The position numbers and the translations under genes were made by a program. From Ophiosphaerella korrae (lineage: Eukaryota > Ascomycota > Dothideomycetes > Pleosporales > Phaeosphaeriaceae), in NCBI GenBank assembly GCA_028456385.1, contig JALNQF010000034.1, positions 124,001 through 188,000 of the forward strand: a stretch of DNA of 64,000 nt, written 5' to 3'. How positions within the stretch are numbered: the first letter of the stretch is position 1; each line of letters starts with the position of its first letter. This document shows, piece after piece, positions 11,612 through 23,500 of the stretch. Below the pieces are notes generated by a model that saw only the letters and a program-made list of their open reading frames with translations, ran no database searches and was not told the DNA's origin.

Positions 11612-14600
11612 AATAAGGAAAGGATTGGATAAGAGGAACTTCAACATCCTCGGATTCATTGGTTTTGCGGATATCGAACATTTGTAGAGGGTATTATGTG
11701 GCAGGTCATCTGCACTAGACAGTTTTCTTAGATGAATAGCTGCTTCCAAACGGTCATCAAATCTGTAGACATGGAGTCATTCGAAAACCTGTGCTCTATA
11801 TGCTTCTAATGACTACTGCATACCTAATCTGCACCATTTAATTACAGATTGTGTACAGGCTTCTTCGTTATCTCTGCTACCCTCCTCAATTCAATATAAC
11901 GTTTATCAAGCGCAGTCGACGCCGCGAAGTTGCCATCACTAGCTGTGACCCTTGATGGTAAGGACTAATAGATAGCTACCTGCATATCTCAAAACATGTC
12001 GAAAAGCTTAGCTAACGCAGTCTCAATCACTCACTACACCACCATATTCTCAAATGGTACTTTTTTGTTTCACCAAAGCCGTGTGCTAGAAGGGTCTCCT
12101 AAACAATATTTAAACCATGGCTTTGTCAAAGTATATGGAGGAAGAAAATCTAAAAAGCAAGTTATCGAGAAAGCAAAGCAGAATTTGATTCTGACGTGCC
12201 GATAGCACTCCGTTGTACAGCAATCTAAAAGGTCTTAGGGTGTGCGCGACGCAAATGCCCTATCTACTAATATATTTTGGTCTGGAAATTGCCACTTTGG
12301 AGAATGTATATTAGATATCAGTTTATTTCACGAGGAGTCCACCGCCTTGACCTTAAAGAAAACCCATTCAAAAAAAGTAGAATGGATTATTGAGACTATG
12401 GGGAGAGGGCTGCCTGTCATGTTTACTGGTAGAAGTTTCAACAAGGGGGGTTGGCGAAATGCATAGTAAACTAGTTCGACTTGTGTTGAACTCAGGGCTC
12501 AAGGTTCGCCATCTCAGATTTGGCCACCGAGCAAAAGCGAGCACAGTATCAGGCCAATTTGACTTGAAGAAGAGTAAACATGCGTTTTTGACATCGAATC
12601 CAAGTGTGATCTACCATGAGCTTACGTATGCATATGCGTTGCTGGAACAAGTGGGACTGGAAGCCTAGAATGTTGGCTTTCTCCATCAAACCACAGGTGC
12701 ATGAACCCTTGACTTGACGGTAAGCCGCACCATAACTTGAGAGAGAATGACGCCAACCATGCTAGCTGTTGCTACCCAGCACATTTACTCCATGATGGCC
12801 AACAAGTTTATGAGTCTTTCACTATGACTGTTTGATTTACAGTATTTTTGAGCGCGGGTATACTATATGCGGTTCTTTGCTATGCTAATAAACTATGATT
12901 GGCTTAGTTTTCAGTACTATATTTCATAATTCCAGCTGTTTAGTATTGCGACTCATCTACTTGGTGCCTTGTTCCGAAGGCCAATGTATTCGTGTTTGTT
13001 TTAGGCTTCGCTTGAGGTGGCGAATACAAGCCGAGGCGAATGGCAGGTATCTATGGAAATGTAGTCTGATATGTATCGATATGGTTAAGGTGCTTGGCTA
13101 GGTTGTTAGCTTCTAGAATGGTCGAATCCTGGATGACCGAATCGTGAGAGACTTGATGTAGACCCTTGATGCACAACCCCGCTCTGTTTCTTTTACTGCC
13201 TGAAGACATATAATTGCGTATGGCGGAGTTATTCGAGCGCCGTTTCGGACAGTAACGGTGTATACGGCGACGGTGCTATGTTGTGGCGAAGTCATCTTGT
13301 GAGCTTGGTGTACGATAATAGGGATTGGCTTTGCTGCGCATTCAGAGGGAAGAGGCATCTTAGTTTTCTTGGCCAAACATGTAAGTATCATACAGATAAC
13401 TCAGTTTTCTCATTTGCAGCTGAGACGTAAGACCACCTTACCACCATCGATGCAGCACAGACATGGACAGCTGTCGGCAAGCCTCGCTCACCACGACCTT
13501 GGTGAATGAAGCCAGGCTGTGACACTTTCTAGCGCGACGTCTAGGACCCTTGGGCAGGGCACACGTATGTTTTTCGTAGCGTCACTTATCCACAACTGTT
13601 TCGACTTCCCACCCTCTGCTTGTATCATGTCCTATCGCCAATGAAGCCCACAGGTGCCAGTGTGAAGGCTGCTAACGACAGCGTAGTCTGTAGTATCGGG
13701 GTCTCATACGTCGAAGAGAATGGCCGTGGAGTCGTGTGCTTGCCATTCAGCACTTGTTGTTGCTGCAACTCAAGAACCGATGCGCTTGAGTTGTCCGCCA
13801 TAACCCGTTATGTATATTTCACTGATCTGGATCAACTGCGCTGGTACAGCTTTGCCACCGTAGGACGAGAGTATGTTGGTGCTATTGTGTACTTTCGAAC
13901 ACTCGTCGGATTAGCCTGGTGGCTTGTCTATGGTGATTTGAAGATTCTACGCAGGTAGCAAAAGGTCTTCCCCTGCCACGTTATTCAACGACTTGCAAAG
14001 CTAGGACGAACGGGACGGGAATCGTACGGTGAAGTGAAATTTCTCAAATCCATGGCGGAAAACAATTGATAATCGCAGTGAGTCAGATGAAGAACGTGCA
14101 AAAACGCGGTGAAGGAAGTGAACAAGAGGAAGGCCCTAAAGAGTTGCCAATATTATGGTTCTTGTTTTGGGTAGTCGAAACGAATATTGGGCACTGAAGC
14201 CTGGTGCGCGGACTTCCCACAGGAAATCGAACGATCGAACTCAATACCGTTCTATGAAACTTGGCTATTGTGACAGAGGCCACGTCCCCTCAAAGTTACT
14301 GTATCATGTGGCAATACATATTCGTATAAAACATTGGGCTTGTAAGAAGCTGTCTACACATGTGTCGCCTTGCGGAAATCTCGTAACGAAATTTTTCTCC
14401 AAAAAAAAGTCGTTCGACTCCGGCCCATTATTCGAACAGACATATCGAATCAGGACAGATTCTAGCCAAATAACGCAAGCTGAGCTTGGAGGCCGAAATC
14501 GCTTTGATATTAGTGAAGAATCGGGCACCCGGCATATTGGACAGCGTCAGTTCGGAGCCCTTGCCCGCAACCAGTGAGCATCCCTCCGCCGCCACTTCAA

Positions 14601-14993
14601 CGAGGACTTGATGAAGTGTTCGCCTCCTTCTTGTAATGGAATTACATACGCAATGCAGCCAGCCCTTGCTGTTTGGTAATCTATCACGTGTCTGGAACAC
14701 ACGTGGATGATAGCCTTTCGGCAATGGTGTTTAGAGAAGCAGTTAGCCACTCAATTATTGTGAGACAGGGTGCCTATGAGGACCGATACATATATCCTTG
14801 TAGTAACGCTTCATGTGTATACGTCCGCTAGTAGTCCGTGAAAGTGACGACGGATAGAAACCCGGGGAAGTGAAGAGAACAGCCTTGCGTTTCTCACACG
14901 CACACGGTCGCAGGCGCATATAGGTGCCCACAATACAATCACGCTTACCTAGATTACAGAGCTCGAGTCGAGACCCCTACTACCACGACAGAC
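11612..14993. other. gene-poor region with scattered unassigned open frames
   Basis: About 3.4 kb without a recognisable gene. Several short open frames lie close together at 11996-12205, 12242-12466 and 12390-12668 (plus strand) and 13113-13391 (minus strand). The first three are in different frames and could be remnants of one decayed gene, but none matches a family I know. No tRNA, transposase motif or tandem array was seen here. Confidence 0.4.
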
Positions 14994-16855
14994 ATGGGCA
15001 ACTATCGTTCCAAGAGCGGGTGGTAAGTATCGCGACGCACATTACAGATGCTATTGGCTGATATATTATCGCAGCCTGACCTGCCGAAGCCGTCGTGTCA
15101 AATGTTGGTAGACAGCATAAAACATTGGTAACCCCGCTGGTTGCTAACAGAAGCCAGGTGATGAGACTCGCCCGATATGCAAAGCCTGTGACAAGAAAAA
15201 AAGACCCTGTCAATGGGAGCCACCACAGAGCAAATTCAAAAGCTACCAACCAGATGGTATGTCGAGTAGATCTGTTACAAACGAGACAGAAGACAGCGCA
15301 ATGGAGGTTGATGACGTGGGCAACGGCAGTGAAGAAGGCCAAACCCCTCAGAACGCTTCACTGAGAGCACTCGAAGCTAGGAGGAACAGTCGGACCGAGA
15401 GTCGTTCAGATGCCCAATCCGTAACTGTGTCATCACCAACCAACCAACTCTCACCAGATGAGTTACTGTATCCGGCGGAGGGATCAAGAAGTCAATCGAG
15501 TAGAGGAGGTTTGACAGGTGCGAATTTGCTGCAACCACCAGACGAGACGGCGCCGATCGCTTTGACACGTGACGAAGCCGTGCTTGTTCATCACTACAAG
15601 GAGCATCTCAGCCGCTGGCTTGATTGTACTGATGCGACACGCCAATTTACTTTAGGGGTTCCGGGGGAAATCAAGTCTTGCCCAGTCCTGTGTAATGCTG
15701 TACTTGCCTTCGCGGCACGTCATCGCAAGGATGACGCTATAGCTCGAGAAGCATACCAACGATGCATAGCACTACTCATCGAGCGTCTTGGCGAAGATGC
15801 CGTAAGCCATAATCCGCGGCTTCTATCCGCAATAGTAATATTACGTTTCTACGAGCAGCTTAGTGGTAAGTTGTGGCTGCTCTTGTCTCTCAGATACCGC
15901 CTTGTACCCTCCACTAACTACCCGTAGTTTCAACTAGCACAGGCTCTGATGATGAGCAGCACCTTAATGGGACCTCAGCCATTTTGAGAGCTTCTCAAGG
16001 AGACCATTTTGTAGACCCCTCAGCACCCACTCTACGTGAGGCTGCCTTTTGGGTGTATGTTCGCCAATGTCTTTACAATGCAACAATCAACCAGCAGCCA
16101 CCAGACATAGATTTTACCCTGCAGCTTCATCCAACCCCAGAATCCATGCAAGATGCACATCCTTTGGCTCGGTTGAGGGTAGAGACAGCCTGGGCCAATC
16201 AGATGACTTGGAATCTTGCACACGTTGTCAACTACTGTTTCGACGGTAGAGAAATGCAGAGTAATCGAACCTACCAGAATCAACGATGGCAAGAGCTGTG
16301 GGATGCGGTCCAGCATTGGGACAGGAGGAGACCGGAAAGTTTCAATCCAATATGGCAAGATGAGTCTGGCCAGGATGGTCCATTCCCACTCATATGGTTC
16401 GCAGCAGACTGGCACGGTAAGCTCTGTTGATGACCCATTGTCATTCTTGTACTAACTGGGCTATCTAGTCCTGTCGTTCGGATTCTACCATTTTGCATGC
16501 ATCTTGCTTCTGACCTACAAACCAGGCCCAAAGTTTGCCATTCGTAATGTGTCTAGGCTCTCAGATACAAATGTAAGTTACATGTCTGTCCTACGCTGAA
16601 TTATTTCACGATAACCCTCATCAGCTTCAAATCCTCGAACATGCACGTGCCCTATGCGGTGCAAGCAAGAGTTCACCAGAGACAGTGCCATTGTCGATAA
16701 CGATCTGCCACACAATCTTCATTTGGGGCCCTTTGATGTTGGATCCGGAAGAACGAGAAGAAGTTGTCCAGCTTCTTATTGATTTTGAAAACACCCATCT
16801 TTGGCCAACCACGTGGATTATCAATGCGGTTAAAAAAGAATGGGGGGCGGACTGA
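14994..16855 (+). CDS. Zn2Cys6 fungal transcription factor
   Basis: Model: join(14994..15022, 15075..15103, 15158..15865, 15928..16416, 16469..16572, 16625..16855), 529 aa. It is a nuclear DNA-binding regulator. The binuclear cluster is built from three exons: KSG|CLTCRSRRVK|CDETRPIC and then KACDKKKRPCQWEPP, giving C-x2-C-x6-C and C-x2-C-x6-C. The second intron was placed at a weak GTTGGT donor (15104). The more obvious GTAGAC four bases later breaks frame, while this choice yields the canonical KCDETRP. An acidic Ser/Thr linker follows. From about residue 200 an all-helical regulatory domain of the Fungal_trans_2 type begins (CNAVLAFAARHR, LLSAIVILRFYEQL, REAAFWVYVRQ, WANQMTWNLAHV). Its target genes are unknown. 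It lies 1.1 kb upstream of the AnmK-like gene on the same strand. Confidence 0.88.
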
Positions 16856-17951
16856 ATACAGACAGACACAACAGAACTGTCCTGTGCGGAATGTCACCAT
16901 AACACGGCCCGCCTACAGCGTGAAAGCGATGCAAATAGGCATTTACACGTAGCGTCAAATTCCAAGGATGTATTCATCAAGGATTGGCTATCGTACTATC
17001 AACATAATCCGAGCAAAGTGATATGCTTAAGTACTAGCATTTAGATAACTCGGCGAGATGAAGGTAGGTGGGGATGTTCTGACGGGGAGCTCTCGGTCAA
17101 GTTTGCCAACCAACCAGATCATGCAACTTTAGGTCCACCCCTTCCACTTGTCAGTGGCCGGCTTGGGCGTAGTGGTACAAGGCCATTGGGGGCAGCTACG
17201 TACTTATATAACCCTGGTGTACTACATGCGGGACCTCGTTCAGTCAGAATGGCGCGGGTACTAGTCAGTACCCTACTTCTACGGGGTACGTAGCCGACTA
17301 ATTGGCCTTCTTCTAATCAGTATGACAAACGGTGAGTTAAACCGCTGTCATTCTCCACGCGATTTCACTCCCAAAGGCTTCTTTTTGTACCACTACACTT
17401 GGCATAGGCAATTTCGACACTTCTTCAAAAGCGACGTATTTATACCAGGCCCACTGAGTACCTCATACGCGTAGGTATTTCATTCTATTGTAATTGACGC
17501 ATATATGCGGACTTTCAGTTCTCTTACACAAGAAACCTCTGCAGCTACGGTTAGAACAAAGGCAATGGACTTCGAGGACTATCGCCACTCTTGCATAATA
17601 TATATGTAATAAAACAGGTAAGCCATCGGTGTCACCATTTGTTCGACGAAGCAAAGAATCTGGTCGATTTAATTAGCTGGGAATTTGGTCAACGCGTTAG
17701 CATTGACACGTGCCAAGATGATTCTCTAGACTATGCTCGATGTGTGCATCGTAACGAATTCCCACTTTTGATGCTATCTAAGAACATTGTTTTGTTTGGA
17801 TGTCTAGGTACCAGCTCAACCCACTGAACGAAAGGCTCCACATTGAAGCAACGCCTCATGGCATGCATTGTGGGCTGTAAGAATCACGTATGTGTCTATT
17901 ATTCTCAAAGCTTCCTTATATACAACCTGCCTTGCGAACCTACGACCTACC
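16856..17951. other. intergenic region upstream of the AnmK-like gene
   Basis: About 1.1 kb. It should contain the Zn2Cys6 gene terminator and the promoter of the AnmK-like gene. Short open frames at 17591-17827 and 17463-17654 carry no family signature. Confidence 0.45.
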
Positions 17952-19464
17952 ATGCCCGATACCCTTCCGTGTGCTCAGCCTACACTATCCCCAAAGCCTG
18001 CGCTGGAGATGCTTCGCACAGACTCAGCTACAGATTCTAGTGAGATTTTGAGAGAAAGGGAAATTCAAGGCGCACAGCAAGCCCCAGAAAGCCTTGACCT
18101 TCGTGCCTTAGGCGTTCGTATTAGGAATGGACTGAACAAACTTGATCTTGCATTGGTACAGTATCATCAAGACACACCAGAAGCACCACTCTATGTCGAT
18201 TTACTGAAAGTGGGTTTATTTGCCTTCAGCTAATTTCTTATGCTCACCAGTGTGTCAGTATAGTCAAACCACGGTCCCCTTTCCCATCCGCAGCTCTCTC
18301 GTGAATACACTACTCGTAGCCCAAAACACACCTAGCTTCGCTCGACAATTTGATGAACAGCTTGGCCACGTATTTGCCAGCGGTATCAAGACTTTCTGCC
18401 AGGAGAATGACATCGAATACAAATCTATCGACTTTATTGGTACCTACACACCGACGCTCACACGATTTGACGATTACGCACACCAAAACAAGGGAGCCCC
18501 CTCACGAGACTGGAATACCATAATTGAAGAGCAGACCGGCATCGCTATAGCGTTTGACTTCTCATTTAATGGATACCTATGTGGTCGGCCTCCCTCCTCC
18601 CTCGTTCCTTTTGTGGACACGCTGTTTCTACAACACCGAAGCAAGCTTCGCGTCTGTCTCAACATCGATGAACTAGCTACCATAACCTTCATTCCCACAT
18701 ATACAAGAGATAATGCTACTCGATTGATTTTCTCGTACGATTGCGGACCCGGCAGCCTCTTCATCGACTATGCTACGCGTTATTGTACCGCTAACGATCG
18801 AAACGAAGATCACGACGGAAAGCTTGCGGCAGGTGGGAACATCAATCAAAGCATTGTCGATCGTTTTATCCGTGGCCACGATTACCTCCATACTACACCG
18901 CCTCTGCACATGGCGCGAGAAATGTTTGGCGACCACGAAGCGCAACGGCTCATTAATGAGTGCATCTACTCCAACATGCCCGAGGCAGACATCCTAGCAA
19001 CCGTCACACGAGTAACCGCCGAGAACATTCTCAGACAGTATAACCGACTATTCAATCATGTGTTCCCTTTGGGTCAGGACATTAACGAGTTCTTCATCTG
19101 CGGCCCCGGCGCACACAACGCGAATATTGTCGATTTCCTGGAAGTCGGGCTTCCAAACAATATTGTCACAAGACCGCTGGACGATATTGGTATAAAGGGT
19201 GATGCTAATGAAGCTATGTGCTACACGTATTTGGCGTTGGAGACCGTACTCGCACAAATAGCACACACTCCGCCTGTCTCGGCGAAAGAACCGAGGCCGA
19301 TACACACTGGTGTCGTGAGAGGGAATATTCTCCACGGCAAGAATTGGGAACACCTGGTGGAGCGGGTAAATAAATTCAGCAAGGGTAAGTGGCTGCCTCA
19401 GGAGAGGAGTATTCGGGTGGCGGGTAATATTGCGACTGCTTTCAGAGAGTTGGAGCTGAATTGA
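17952..19464 (+). CDS. AnmK-like (anhydro-N-acetylmuramic acid kinase family) protein, fungal type
   Basis: Model: join(17952..18209, 18259..19464), 487 aa. Bacterial AnmK phosphorylates and opens 1,6-anhydro-MurNAc during peptidoglycan recycling. Fungi make no peptidoglycan, so the substrate here is unknown. Family marks are present: YDCGPGSLFID, equivalent to the DTGPG block with the catalytic Asp; KLAAGGNINQSIVD; FFICGPGAHNANIV, matching the late GGGxxN segment; and GDANEAMCYTYLALE near the end. The first phosphate motif, normally GTSxDGxD, aligns with a stretch reading RNGLNKLD, so the early Asp and Gly are replaced. The splice at 18210-18258 (49 nt) gives DLLK|YSQTTVPFP in frame. The start at 17952 is a guess, because the frame is open 84 nt further upstream. 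Confidence 0.82.
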
Positions 19465-20566
19465 GGCCGCCTACATTGCTTATGATAACGATGGAATGAA
19501 TTGATTGGTAACAGGACATAAATATACCCAAGGAAATGCAGGAGGCGTTTTGGTGTTGCGGATAAACATTTTATAAAACGAACAGGGCATGTTTTCGTTC
19601 AAGTAATTGAGTGAAGCGTTCCAATCATTCTTAATTCAAGTGGAAAACGGTGTACCTTCCGCATACATTTGCGAGACTGGCACTTTTTGTCGCATGGCTT
19701 TGCCCCCAGTTCGGTCACTAACGCAAGATGGTGTGGATGTGCTCTAAGGTGCTCCTGCTAAACCCGATAATTCTGCCCTCTCCCAGCGTGCAAGAGACTC
19801 GACTGACCTTCTGCTGGCAAGGCAGTCCTATCTCATATAATGCTAGGTTTTGCTCTTCCATCAGATAGCATTGTCATCTACACCAATAGTCATGGTCGCT
19901 ATGAGCCGCCTTCCAATCAACACACCCTAATGATTGAGCGCTGTTGGTAGGATCATATTGATCGTTCACATGATAAGCATAAGGATGGCATCCCTTTGAA
20001 AAGCTTGCGTCCTGGCGTGAGCTACACATTTTTTATCCTCCTCATTTTAGACTTGCTGTTCTACATCATTAGTAAATTGGCTAAAACATGCTCTAATAGC
20101 TTGGTACATACAGTCAGATAGACTCAGGGATATGTGCGTGCCCAAAGATTCACTTCCACACAGCCAAGCATAGACGTCATGATGAACTCATAAGTAACTC
20201 ATAAGTGCATGTAAACCAATGATCATTGAGTCTTGCGAGCAAGGCGCTGGTGGTTACGCCAGAATTTGACGTATACACTAGGCCACAAAACATCCTACAT
20301 AGTTTATACATCATTGATTCCCTGTGGATATATGGACATATACTGAACGCTTGGCTCGTTAAGAGTGCTCGTACATTGAAATCCGTACATATTTTTCGTA
20401 AAGTCTTTCAGCGCCAATGTGGCCTATGAGAAGAAATAATATCGCTTATGCACTTATGCCTGTTCTTTCAGTCATGACGCTAAACCTAGACACCCGATGT
20501 CGTAACGAAACATAAATTCAGTACATTTGTGCGTGCAAAACGTGTTTGTTTATTTGTTTGTTTGTT
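19465..20566. other. intergenic region between convergent genes
   Basis: About 1.1 kb between the 3' ends of the AnmK-like gene and the RecQ gene. No gene was seen. A short (GTTT)n microsatellite sits at about 20544-20568, immediately at the RecQ stop codon. Confidence 0.5.
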
Positions 20567-23500
20567 TCACGTAGGCATTGCCATGATTGCGCCCCAGGTA
20601 ATAGGTGCCTTTGGCGTTCGACTTCCAGTCATAGGCTTTTGAGTTGTTCCAGTTCCTCTAGTGGTACGACTACCGGTCCCTTTTGATGTTCGCTTCTGTA
20701 TACCACCGAAAGACGATTTACCAAAGTTACTTGATCCACTACGTCGGGCAGCCTGACTCTTCTTTCCACCTCGCGACTTGGAGCCTGCCACGGGCGCAGG
20801 CTTTCGTGGGGTGCTTGTAGTTTTTGGGACTGTCGGCCCTAACTGCACCATTCGTTCGTTGAAAGCGGCGACGTTGGGTTCTTTTGTTTCGGTGAAGTGG
20901 TGACTGGTGTAAAGTTCACTTTTATCATCGTCATCTTCTTCAGAAGCATCGTGTTCTGAGAATTGATCCTCGAGATCCTCTGTATCATTTGCATACTCTT
21001 CTTCACTGCATAGGTCGATGACCAAATGATGGTTGGGATCCACTACCCCATCGTCCTCATCTTCGAAATCATCAATCCCGTACACATGCTCATAGGGCTG
21101 TAGATGTCGGCGTTGCGGTAAATCGCCCCGGTATAGGCCCCTTGTGTTATTGATCAAGGGCATGAATCTCTGACCGTAGAGACGAGCCATCTCAGGGTTA
21201 ATATCTGGGATAGCCAGCATTTCGTCCAAATCTGTAGGTAGCTCAAGGCATAGTTCTCGAATAACTGTGTCACTGAATATTGGCTGATTGTGGCCTTTCT
21301 CTGACATGATTTGCCTTCTCAACGCTTTTGCGCTTCCCATGAACTCCATCATAGTGACCTGTTGATTGTTGCTTAAATCTGCTATCCTCTCATCAACTGT
21401 TATTGGCACCCCTAGCCCCCTTATTTCCCTACTCTTCGCTGGCTTAGCCTCTTGTACTTGTGCAAAGTCGTCGTTTAAATGCTCGTCAATAATAAAACCA
21501 TCATCTCGATAAGCACGGCCTCCGCGGACAGGATGGCGGGGCGCTTCGAAAGCATCGTCTTCATCATCATTGTTATATGCGTACTGTCGAATATTCTTTT
21601 TGGATTTTCGGACCGGGGAGGAAACATTCGTGGATGGAACATCTTTGCCCTGCGTTTTGCTCTTCTTCGCAGCCCGCGGTTTGACAAGGGATTTCTGGGG
21701 AGAAGATCGGACTTGCATCTTCAAAGTTTTGCGTTTGCTTGCGTAATCGTTGCGATTGCTAGCGACCTGTACCTGTTAGCGTTGAAATTCAGTTTCCGAC
21801 TGTAGGCGGCTTACATGCACGTAGCTAGTTGTAAAGCCACCTTTGCTCCTTTTACGTTTTTCTACTAGAGCGCCTGCCTCTAGGAGACTCTGAAATATAC
21901 GCTCATTGTCGCCTCGATCAAGCTCCTCCCCAAAACCCCAACCAAATTCATCCAAGCCAGAGCGATTGATTTTCGCATTCTTCGCACCACGGAAAGCATC
22001 AACACACTGATGCATTGTGGCTTTATCTTTATAGGCTTCGTGTTTATTGACTTGTCTCACAAGTTCGATAGCCATAGCAGCGTATTCTGTGAAATCCGAA
22101 GTAACGAATGTCGTGTCTGAGCGGCAATTGTCGCACGTGGATTTGCATTTTGCAGGATCAAAAGATTCGCTGAAGTATCCCAATACCTGAGCACGCCGAC
22201 AATCCGCTTTATTCTCACAGTACTGGATGACACTACGCAACATTTCGTGCAAACGTTGCTTCTGCTCCCTGCTACCTTCACCATCGTCGATCATTTTACG
22301 TAACGTTTTTGAATCGCCAAATTGGTAGTATAAGTAGCAATCTGACCGTTTGCCATCTCGACCGGCTCGGCCAGTCTCTTGGTAGTAGCCCTCCAAGCTT
22401 TTGGGCAAATTGTAGTGAATCACATACCGGACATCTGGCTTGTCGATACCCATGCCGAAGGCAATGGTGGCAACGATGACATGATATTCATTTTGTTGCC
22501 ATTTGCGTTGTACATTGGATCGTTCTACTGGTTGCATACCAGCGTGATAATGGGATGCTTTGATGCCGAGTTCCCCTAGTTTTTTGGCGACTTGTTCGCA
22601 GCTTTTACGAGACAAGCAATAAACAATACCCGATTTCTTAGAGTATTTATCTTTTATCAATTTTGCAATGTTTTCAACGACACCTCTAACCTTAGGAAGG
22701 ACTTCGTAAGACAAGTTCGGCCGATTAAAACTTTGAGAAAATTGACGGCAGCCTTGAATACCCAAACTTGCAACCACGTCGGCGCGGACGAGTTGTGTAG
22801 CAGTCGCAGTGAGCGCGAGCACAGGTACCCCTGGAAATTGGCGAACAACGTCTCCAAGCGCCTTGTAGTCAGGACGGAAGTCATGACCCCACTGGCTTAC
22901 ACAGTGCGCTTCGTCGATGACAATTCTGGCCAGAAGGCCGCGAGAATGCAGTTGCTGAAAGGCACTAATCATTCGTTGATTCTTACTGAGCATTTCGGGC
23001 GTAAGGTAAAGGAGTTGTACAAATTTCTGGGGATCTTGTTTCCACAGGCATTCCATAATGTGGTTCTTTTGGGCTGGGGTTGACTCTCCGTTGATGAGAA
23101 ACGCTTGCATATTGAAGCGATCCGAAGCAGAAGCAACCTGATCCTCCATCAAACTCAGAAGTGGAGAAACCACAATGGTCACGCCTTTTGTCTTGCCAGA
23201 CGTTATAGTCGACGGCAGCTGGTAGCACAAGGATTTACCACCTCCTGTGGGCATCAATACGAAACAGTGCTCTCCCCCAAGAGTGGTGTTGATGGTGTCG
23301 AGTTGTCCTGGTCGAAAGCCACGTAACTTGAATCGATGAATCAATGTGTTTCGTAGCTCTTGTGACCACGGAAAGTTCATTCCGGGAAGACTTTTGTTGG
23401 GCATGACTAATTGTGGCTTCTTTGGCGATATGTGTTGATGTTGTGGCTGAATCCTATTGACTGTAGTCTCACGGAAGACCTCCCGAGTAGAAGTTGGTAA

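Noticed and set aside
15104..15160. Apparent one-base frameshift in the Zn2Cys6 gene
   Set aside because: It disappears when the intron is started at the GTTGGT donor, which gives the canonical zinc-cluster sequence.
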